In this document: piece after piece, positions 55,810-64,000 of the stretch | Numbering within the stretch: the first letter of the stretch is position 1 | Layout of the letters: each line of letters opens with the position of its first letter | DNA from: Pseudoneurospora amorphoporcata | Taxonomy: Eukaryota > Ascomycota > Sordariomycetes > Sordariales > Sordariaceae | DNA length: 64,000 nt | Direction of reading: 5' to 3' | NCBI GenBank assembly: GCA_033297205.1 | Contig: MU859061.1 | Location: 496,001-560,000, forward strand | The notes under the pieces: model-generated | Seen by the model: only the letters and a program-made list of their open reading frames with translations | Databases searched by the model: none | What the model was told of the DNA's origin: nothing | Position numbers and translations under genes: made by a program

Positions 55810-58800
55810 GATTGGAGACGGAAATGGTTGAGAAAGATGAACAGTTCAGACCCAGCATCGTCGTGAGAAGAGGCATCAAGAGCCCAGCCTAGACCGTTGA
55901 CAGGTCGGTATTCGATCGGGGGCATCCATTTTACTTCTACGCAGCTACAGCCGCATCCGTAGCCGTTCTTTTCTCCCCCTTTTTCATTCCACAGTGCCAT
56001 GCAAGCCGTATCGGAAGGGATGGAACGTTGCTATACAATGTACATGTACTATCCAACGCTTTGGTTATTTGGAATGAGGATAGGCTGCAGTATGCTACCC
56101 CTGGTAAAGTCAGTGGTGAGTGTAAGTATAGAAACCACATGGAAGGAAGGCAAAGAAAGAAAGCTAAAAGACAGTTTCTTTGTGTGTCTAAAACAAGCCT
56201 AACGCCGCCACGAGGCCAGAGGTTAACCAGCCCCTTTTTGAAAACAGGAACACGGGAAGACCCTGAACACGGTTTGTCCCGCAAAGCCTTTGTTCAGCTT
56301 AGGCAAGCAGGCGAGCACTCGACGGCTTCGGTACCGAGGGTTGACAGGGAGAAAGCTGAGTGTCCATTTTCGTGCGTGAATAACTGAGATGCGAGTAGGT
56401 GAACCATAAAAAGAACAATTGTCCCAGACATTCTTGCTAGAGGAGGTGACACGAGCAGACGGCTGTAAAACGGGTGGAGGGAGCGGTAAACAGCCCAAAA
56501 AGGACCCACGTGGAAGAACAGGCAAAGAAATAGATAGACCTTGGCCGTGACAACAACGATAACAACAACGACGGCAGGCCTAACCCCCTGTTAATAAAAG
56601 AAGAAGAATTCCCTTGACGAACCTTGTCATGGCCGAAGATCACTAATCAACTAGCCAGTATCGGGACCGATCCATCACCACAGCCTGAGCCTGGACAAGA
56701 AAAGATTCGATATGTACCCGAGTCAAGACATGCGTGAAAAGGGAATGGAAGCTCGAGCGCATGGCCAAGGACGAGGGCGAGCTGCTGCTCAAGGACAAGG
56801 ACAAGTTAAGATGGATGCCGAGTACGAGATATTCTTGCGCGATGTCGAGAAGAACGAGGAACGTCGGTACTCGTCAGGGTCGGGTTCGTAAATTGCAACC
56901 CTCGTTGGCGCAGGCTGCCCAAGAGGGTTCTTTTCGATGGAAAAGGTGATGGCGGGTCGGAAAAGGACCAGTAACTGGGGCGCGTTAGAAGTCCAGGTAC
57001 AAAGACCTCTACTCACCCAACCATGCGCACCTCGCACCTTCCCAGTATCTGACGAGTATGGTGGTTTGACAGGTTAGGAGAGATGGAATAGGCAGAGTCC
57101 ACACATCCCATCCAACGCTGGAACACACGCTAAGCAGCCCGACACCCTCCTCTCGCTCCTGACGCCATTAATTTTTTGATCAAGTGTTTCATAAGACGTG
57201 GGGGCACCAACCGAGCACTCTATGCTCATCCCCACTAGAGGTCACGTTCCAACCTTGATCCGTGAAGATCACGACACAGTAGTTGAAGCCGAAGCCGAAT
57301 CCGAAGCCAAAGCACTTGCTCAACTGCCAGAAAACTGCCTCCTCACACACTGAAAGCCCTCCCCCTTCCCGGTTTGGAAAGAGGAGCTTTCCGCATCCTC
57401 ATCCTTCTCATCCTCTTCCGCTGCCAACCTCCAACGTTCAAGACGACCAACTGAATGACGTGAATATCGATTTGTCCAAGACACCACGGTGACCAACAAT
57501 CCCATATCGCTGCCACTGGACAGCACTGCAGTCTCCCACAGCACTCCCAGCCCCAGACCAAGTTCCCCTCTGATTGTCCCCATCCATCCCAACAAGCTTT
57601 GTAGGCTGGGGCAAGGGGCGCATATACCTCCGCCTTTGCGTACCACAACCGGAGCAGACAGCGGACGGATACCCCGTGCTTCATCAACCGCACTGATCGG
57701 TGCCATTCTTCCTACAGTAGTACTCTTGACATCCCTCGGTGTCCGAGCGACCAAGTCTCATGAACTCGTCGAGCCCGCGATAATCCAAAACAGACCAGAC
57801 TGGATAGATATCCCGTAGTAAGCGGACACAGTGAACAACCGAAGAGGACAGACAACAGGACGTAGTCTAAGCCGATCGACATGCGAGGTAAAAGTTGGTC
57901 GAAATGAAATATTCGATAGCGGCAGTGAGGCCAGGCGGCAGCAGAGACGTGAACTGACTAGGCTGATCTTCCATCCCCGGGCCGTCTCGTCTCAGCAACG
58001 TCTTGATATGATAGATAGTTCCCAGGCAAGTAAGTTGACGAGCCTTTCGTCCAGTCCCTCCTCGGCCTTTCACTGGTAACTAAGTAGTTCTTCATCTTTC
58101 GCTGACCATGCATGCATGATGCATTCATGGCCGCGCAACAACAGGTCTTCGGATCTCTCTCGCTCGGCCCTCTGCTGGACCTCTGGATGTTGTTGATATT
58201 CAGAAGCCCGTGACGGTCTGTCTGCCTGACAGTACATGGTCTCTGTCCAATATCGATCCTTCATCTCGTTTCGTCCATGTTGCCCGGTTCTCGACCGATC
58301 GGATGGATACGGTAGTCGTTCAGTTGAAGAGCCGGTAGAAACCAGTTGATGACTCCTTCGCCGATTGAACTAAGTCTAGTCGAGCCCAGTCGTCCCTTTC
58401 AGTATCATGATCGAATTGTCGGGTCCGATGGAATGTCCAATCATGTTCAAGGTCGTCCGACGTTGTTCAGCGTTATCTACTACCACTCGGCCTCAAGCCG
58501 GTCGGTGTTTTATCCTCCAAGGTAAGATCAACGACAGGCATCTCACCCCTTGGCGCTGACAAATACCTTTTCTCCTATGTGCCAATAGCTGAATGCCATT
58601 TTTACGCCTTGTTCCTCCTCAAATTTAGATGAGCGCTAATTAGACCATGACTCACCAACATCCCGACCAAGCAAGGGATTGCGGCAGTGACAGTCATTGG
58701 CAAGCAAACTGAGAGAGTGACACGACCTGTGGTTTGATGTCATTGCCAGGACGGGCTCGCCCAACGCCCCACACACCACGCACCACTTTGGCCGTTGGAC

Positions 58801-59463
58801 GCGCCGGCGGGGTGGTACGGATGGACCTCACCGCCTAACCTTATTGACGTTGGATATCATCATGAGAGAAAGTGATGGTGTCTACCAAAGGGTATTTTTG
58901 CCGTGCTTTGTGTGTGTACCTATCTAGATAATCTACCTACCAAATAAGATGGGAGTCGTTAATGAGAAAAGCGAAGAAAAAACATGCAGGTCTACCGCCC
59001 TCGCCCCTTCCTCATTTAGATCGATTGTCATGTCCAGATGCTGTTGGTAACCGGAGTATGAACTTGTCGTCGTGTAAGTCGGCAAAGTCGAAACAATCAT
59101 ATTAGCAGCCCACCCTTCCAATTCCCAGTCCAAAATGAAACACAAAGACCAAAGACCTTTGGAACAACAACCTCTCTCTTTCGCTGTCTTGTCTTCCTCG
59201 CTTTGAAGACTTCGACCGCTTTCCCGCTTTCCCTCATCCTCCAAGACGACGTGGTGACAAAAGGTTGGTTTCTCTCCAACCTGTTTCCGGACCCGCGACT
59301 GCCCAGAATTGCAAAGTAATTTTTTTTGTCATTTGCGTCTGGAAGACTCGCTCATCCTTTCGTAACGGACATTACCAATCTTTCAATTTTCCCACAACTC
59401 CATGACTCCTGACCAGGGGGTGTTCGCCTGAGCCGTGCCCTGAAGCCGACCCTATCCATCCGT
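55810..59463. other. 3.7-kb spacer with sparse coding-like fragments
   Basis: It includes the promoter of the mucin-like gene on the left and the GSP1 3' side on the right. A 59-codon fragment at 56712-56891 is listed separately. A Pro/Ser-rich open frame near 57489-57818 begins only at GTG. No other gene or RNA gene is visible. Confidence 0.5.
56712..56891 (+). pseudogene. Short ORF resembling the C-terminal region of Nmd3, possible relic
   Basis: An ATG frame of 59 residues, including AAAQGQGQVKMDAEYEIFLRD followed by VEKNEERR, then a stop. The DAEYEIFLRDVE-type segment recalls the acidic C-terminal region of the 60S export adaptor Nmd3, but the rest of that protein is absent on either side and the usual continuation (LY-K-rich) is missing. 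I read it as a decayed fragment or chance similarity rather than a functional gene. Confidence 0.25.
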
Positions 59464-60480
59464 TTAGAGATCATCATCGTCCTCCTCGTTGGGGAGAGGC
59501 ATGTTGGCGGCCTCGTCCATCTCGGCCTTGTACTTCTCCATAAGCTCCTGGTCGACAACGGCGGTAGGAGGAGCAAGGGCGGGAGCAGCGACGAACTCCT
59601 AGAAACACAGTTAGACATCATACTTCTCACAGAGCTGGCGGTGGGATAACATACGAGAGCGTTGTTGCCGACGAGCTTGCGAGCGAGCCAGAGGAAGGGC
59701 TTCTCAAAGTTGTAGTTGGACTTGGCGGAGATATCGTAGTACTGGAGGTTCTTCTTGCGGTGGAAGGTGATGGTCTTGGCCTTGACCTTGCGCTCCTTCA
59801 CGTCGACCTTGTTACCGCAGAGGACGATAGGGATGTTCTCGCAGACACGAGTGAGATCACCTAGATTGTATTGTCAGAAAGATGCTGTCATATGTCGCGA
59901 CAGGTCGTAGATGAGGGGCGCTTACGGTGCCAGTTGGGAACGTTCTTGTAGGTAATGCGGGAGGTAACATCGAACATGATGATACCGCACTGGCCGTTGA
60001 TGTAGTAACCGTCACGGAGACCACCGAACTTCTCCTGACCGGCGGTATCCCAGACATCGAACTGGATCTGGCCAAAGTTCTACGCAAGGGGTAGTTGGGT
60101 CAGCATTGGGCCGTCGAGCGAGTGCGCGTGCGACTACGCGTTTGTATAATCGGGAGCCATCGAGACTTACGGTGCTGAAGCCGAGAGGGTGGACCTCGAC
60201 ACCGAGGGTGGCCATGTACTTCTTCTCGAACTCACCAGTCAAGTGGCGCTTGACGAAGGTGGTCTGGTGATGGCATCATCATGTTAGCGCAACAGTCCAA
60301 GCAAGCAGACGGGTACCCACCAACACCACCCCGCAGCGCAACGATGTACTGGAGCGCCGATGGTGTTTGATGATGATGCCGTCCATGTCGCCGAGGGAGG
60401 AGTCTGGGATGGGAACTGTTACTGACCTTGCCGGTACCACCGTCACCGACGAGGACGAGCTTGAAAGTAGGGGTCGACAT
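59464..60480 (-). CDS. GSP1: Ran GTPase (Gsp1/Spi1)
   Basis: Five exons, 60480-60427, 60263-60171, 60079-59926, 59860-59655 and 59598-59464, encode 213 aa. All four introns have good donors (GTCAGT, GTAAGT, GTAAGC, GTATGT) and YAG acceptors. G-box motifs: GDGGTGKT split by intron 1, switch I with EKKYMATLGVEVHPL, DTAGQEKFGGLRDGYYI, the NKVD motif (CGNKVDVKER) and ISAKSNYNFEKPF. The acidic tail ends EEDDDL. There is no C-terminal prenylation Cys, as expected for Ran. The product drives nucleocytoplasmic transport through the RanGTP gradient with importins and exportins, and spindle assembly. It is intron-rich compared with its neighbours. Confidence 0.98.
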
Positions 60481-61486
60481 TGTGTATGATGGATGCTTAA
60501 TATCGCAGGCGAAAAGAAGCAGGAAAATAAGTCCTTTTGGAATAAGTCAGTTATCGACCGGTCGGAGCGACACAGATGGGCGGGGTATCGAAAGGTTAAA
60601 TAAGGGCGAGGCAGGGAGGGATCCAAAACCGGCTAGAGACGCACCTTTGCGATTTTGCAGAGGGTGGGAAAATGGGTGTGGTCAAAAGAGAGAGAAAGCA
60701 GTGGACCTTCAGACAGCCTGGTGGATGATGTTGTGTTTTCAAGGCACCCGCTCAAGGGAAGACCACCAGCCTTAACGAAAAACTCGTCGGGCGGCGGGGT
60801 GCTTGTAATGTGATGGGCACGTGACCCGCCTGGTCAGTGCGGCAACTTCAACTAAAAGCCAAACCGATGCCATTCACTCTGTCACAGTGCCGCCCGTTCG
60901 TGTCTTTTTTTCCTGGTTCTGACGTGCAGTCGCGCCGGGGGAACAACGAACCTGCCAGGGGTTTCAAGCGCTGGGTTACAGTGGATGCATCATTCATCGT
61001 TTTCCCGTTGCAATTTCCATCTTTTTCTTTTCTTTCTATTCACTGTCACCAGGTTTGCTCATTTCCTCTTGCAGTCTGGAAGCTTCAATTGTGTCACGCA
61101 AAGCTGAGGACGGCCGTCGAATACACGCCAGGTTACACAAATCGTCTTGAGCATCGAACCCAAGGTTTTGCCTCTTCACCTGTCCTGTTTTGGTGGGCGC
61201 ACACGCTGCTTGTCTGAAGTTCGTTTGTTGTTGTTTTGGTTCTGGCTTTGTTACTATGGTGAGAGAGGACCCCTAGCGTCTTGGCTTTTTGGTTCATCTT
61301 TCGAATACCAGTCAGTCTCAAGTGACTTGTTCCTTCATTACAAAGCAAATCCCCAAAAGAGGAAGTGGCGCATCCTGATTCTTCCCTAACACATCTGCGC
61401 GAATTCGGTGCCCAATGACGCTACTCCCGTATCACAATCTTCTGCCTAGCTCCAAACATCACCTAGAACTAGTGTCAACTGCCGTT
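60481..61486. other. Spacer: GSP1 promoter and NAS2 3' end
   Basis: About 1 kb. It holds the GSP1 upstream region and, on the right, NAS2 3' sequence. No further gene visible. Confidence 0.55.
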
Positions 61487-62323
61487 TTATAGTGGCAGGA
61501 TATGGCATCCAAGCATGCCTCTACCGCCCCAGTCGCGGCGAGGAGTCAACGTTAGTCGAAGCTCTTGGGTTCGTGTGCCTGCGGTACTACGAGAGATTTT
61601 GACGAGAATATTTTGCTAGCAAGTATACCCGGTTAGCTCAGCTTTTTCCAAGCTGGCAGTTGCTGGTAATTGACAGAGCCTGGAGATGACTTACCCCTTC
61701 GTTACCCTGAACACACTCTGCCACCTTCCTGAGATTGTCGTGGTTGGACAGGTTGACATAACCAAAGCTGCGGATCAAATCACCGGCCTTTAGACCTGCT
61801 GTGGCTGCCGGACTGTTGTCAACGACACTGTTGACCTTGGCGAATGGCTGTTCCAGAACCTCAGGCACCGAATCTGGTAGCGGCGCGGACTGATCGGTGG
61901 GAATAGGTGCTGACTCCTCGTCGTCCTTGATGCTGGCAAAATGCTCATGCAGACGCTTCTCGATCAAGTTCATCAGCTCCTTGTAGTCATTACGAAGATG
62001 GATGATGCGCGACCTTGTTGTTCGGATTTGCGCAACATCAAGATCGGATCTGGGAAAGCCATCAGGGGTAAGGAGATTTGTGTTCATGTCAACGCCGTGC
62101 TGCATCATATTGTCAGTCAACTAACGGTCTTGATGAAAACTGGATAAAGCCGGATATGAAGTGGACCAACCGAATCAAGCACTCCGCCGAGCGCCTTGAG
62201 CTCCCCCTCGATAGCATCCTTCTTGCGCTGAAGCTCGGCAAACGATAGATGGGCAGCATTGCCGTTGGAAATCGGGGCAGATGTCGGTCCCGAGGGGACA
62301 GTGGGAGCATGAAGGTTGCTCAT
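61487..62323 (-). CDS. NAS2: 26S proteasome assembly chaperone Nas2/p27 (PSMD9)
   Basis: Exons 62323-62171, 62099-61695 and 61615-61487 encode 228 aa. The first intron has an unusual GTTGGT donor but a CTGAC branch and GCAG acceptor, and gives the expected junction GGVLDS/HGVDMN. The second has GTAAGT and CTAG. An N-terminal helical part (LQRKKDAIEGELKALGG, LLTPDGFPRSDLDVAQIRTTR, IHLRNDYKELMNLIEKRLHEH) precedes a PDZ-like domain (FAKVNSVVDNSPAATAGLKA, GDLIRSFGYVN, ILVKISR), ending GCHILPL. Nas2/p27 binds the C-terminus of base ATPase Rpt5 and chaperones regulatory-particle assembly in the cytosol and nucleus. Length and domain order match the family. Confidence 0.94.
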
Positions 62324-64000
62324 GGTGAAAGGTAATGCAAAATCCTATAAATGGTAAGCCTCTGTTGTGAAGTCATCATGATGGTATCTCGGACATGGGA
62401 GTATGTAGAGGTATGTACCTGTAGTGGATTACCTAGTCTCCAGCGAATGACGCGTTGCGGCGGATGGATGCCTCTGTTGTGTGAGCTTGAGCTTCAGTGA
62501 GCTTCGCTTTGCTTGCCCCGGTCTGCTTGCCGGCCGTGTCCCACTCTTCGCCGGCCGCCTGTGTGGTGGTCGGGTGGGCTGAGAATGAGGTGAGCGGCGG
62601 CGCGGGGTAAGCATTTCGTTCTTTGGCCCCTCCATGCTCGGTCATCTGACCAATGGAATCGCAGCATTCACCTGGTCGACCCGTTCGGACGGTGTTGGCC
62701 GGGGCTCCCTGGATGGCGCCTTCCCACCTGTCGCAGGGGTGGCCTGCGCTACACATCACCCCTGGTTTGTTCGTTAGCTCGGTACTTACAGAGGGCACTT
62801 TCACCACTTTCAAGCTGGCTAGGCGGGACTTCTGGCCTGAAAAAGCATTTGGTTCGTTATTGGCCGCTGGAAATGGAGTTAAGTTTTGGTAGCATGTGTG
62901 CGGGACACGATCAATCGTTGTTCTTGGCCGGGTTTTGGAGTGGTTTGGTCCAATAGGAGCGCCAAAATTCTGTTGTCTTCTCCCTGGTCTGAAGAGGTTG
63001 CGAGTCTCGCGCTAACAAACAAACCAGCATTGATCTGTGAAGTGGATGGGTAGAAATGGAGCGAAGCGGCTGCTTCCTCTTTCTCGTCGTCAACAAAAAC
63101 TCCCCTTTACCTGAAGCACACCTTCCCTTTGAGCAGCGGTCAAGGGTGCAAGGGCAACAACCTAGCTCTGAGAAATGGAACACGGCCGGCATGAAGCGAA
63201 CTCTTTTTTTTATTTTTTTTTTTAATTTATTTTTTATTTTTTTTTTTTATTTATTTTTTTTTTTTTTTCGCAACCTCAAGCAACATCCCGTCCATGATCG
63301 ACGTCCCACCGCTCCTGGTCCCAGCTGAAGGTTCGTTTTGATATTACCTGACCCACGGAGACAGGCATCTTCCTTTTCATTGTTTATCAACTCCAATGGT
63401 CAAGTCACAATAGGTAGTGATTGGCTGGGCAGAGAGTCGCTGTCAGTCCATGATGTTACCTCTTACAACTCTACACTAGCTACCACAACCCGCTCAGTCG
63501 TGTCCAGTCTGTACGATGGATCCCTCCGGACTTTTCAGCACCGCAGCGACCAGAGGGCACCGTACCTACACGAGTACCCAGTGGTCCAAGCCAAGATAGG
63601 AACAAATCCATAGGCTGACTTGAGCCACGTGTCGGAAGTGTTGCGGTTTCACGTCCGATTCTCGCAGCCAGCCTTCCGCTTTGGCCCAGGACACATCCTC
63701 CCTTCGGACTGCCTTTTCAGCTGGAGACCAAGACTGTCCAAGAAACATCGCTGACTATTTCGGCGTGCTCGGATACCCAATGGACACCAATGGATAGGAA
63801 AATGCAAGCATTGATGGCTAGGATACATCGATGACGTGCCTTGCGCTAGATATATTCAAGAGTGGCTGAGGTGTCCGCATCCCCGGCCGCCTTGCCGACC
63901 CTCGCTAGGTAGTACAGACAAGTGGCTATCTCTATCTACCTTACCCTTACCTTGTCCTTCCTTTGGGACAGACCTTTCCAGCCAAGGTTTCATCTGATTG
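62324..64000. other. Right-hand end: NAS2 promoter and non-coding sequence
   Basis: About 1.7 kb with no gene that I can support. It contains a T-rich tract at 63203-63268. The window edge may cut a promoter of a gene lying further right. Confidence 0.5.
63203..63268. repeat. T-rich tract interrupted by single A
   Basis: About 66 bases of T with isolated A, in non-coding sequence. A low-complexity repeat without visible structure. Confidence 0.85.

Noticed and set aside
57489..57818. 109-codon plus-strand frame with a hydrophobic patch
   Set aside because: It starts only at GTG, is Pro/Ser-rich and has no family features.
61625..61660. tRNA-like GGTTAGCTCAG motif
   Set aside because: It lies in an intron of NAS2, and no matching T-arm or acceptor stem could be paired around it.

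Overview
The window is nuclear DNA of a filamentous ascomycete. Genes are split by short introns (mostly 55-240 nt) with GTRNGT donors, CTAAC/CTGAC branch points and YAG acceptors. Genes lie on both strands without operons, and the long spacers are full of poly-A/poly-T tracts and short tandem repeats. Protein content and codon use point to the Sordariales, most likely Neurospora or a close relative; this is inference, not a database result.

Layout, left to right. 1.5-4.6 kb: a TRP-like/flavin-carrier (FLC) membrane protein with a Gln/Gly-rich tail. 6.7-9.3 kb: a DEAH/DEIH-box RNA helicase of the Dhr2 type. 10.0-11.4 kb: the LYR-motif succinate dehydrogenase assembly factor SDHAF3/Sdh7. 11.8-13.4 kb (minus): an unrecognised gene whose reading frame is interrupted by three TAG codons. 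13.8-14.6 kb (minus): an OPA3-like protein. 15.6-18.7 kb: a Polo kinase. 18.7-20.9 kb: a repeat-rich spacer. 20.9-22.7 kb (minus): methylmalonate-semialdehyde dehydrogenase. 23.6-25.4 kb (minus): calnexin. 27.1-28.0 kb: methylthioribulose-1-phosphate dehydratase. 28.4-29.3 kb (minus): a small secreted CX3C-rich, probably GPI-anchored protein. 32.3-33.2 kb (minus): a short-chain dehydrogenase with a damaged 3' end. 33.6-34.3 kb (minus): the GINS subunit Sld5. 34.8-36.1 kb (minus): an orphan acidic protein. 38.0-39.9 kb: an NTF2-like-domain protein. 41.3-44.7 kb (minus): a glyoxal oxidase with five WSC modules. 44.7-52.4 kb: a gene-poor tract with one spliced micro-ORF candidate. 52.4-55.8 kb (minus): a mucin-like single-pass membrane protein with a duplicated cytoplasmic module. 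59.5-60.5 kb (minus): the Ran/Gsp1 GTPase. 61.5-62.3 kb (minus): the proteasome chaperone Nas2/p27. The last 1.7 kb is non-coding as far as I can see.

The genes are mostly unrelated housekeeping functions (ER folding, valine catabolism, methionine salvage, replication initiation, mitosis, nuclear transport, ribosome biogenesis, mitochondrial assembly), not a pathway cluster. The surface proteins (FLC, CX3C protein, WSC-glyoxal oxidase, mucin-like protein) are spread among them. The most unusual item is the minus-strand gene at 11.8-13.4 kb. Its three in-frame stops are all TAG, two of them carried by an in-frame 177-bp tandem duplication. It may be a pseudogene, or it may be one of the fungal genes whose TAG codons are recoded to TGG by A-to-I mRNA editing during sexual development.

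Exon boundaries were derived by eye from splice consensus and frame continuity. Intron positions inside recognised families are reliable; those in orphan genes are less so.
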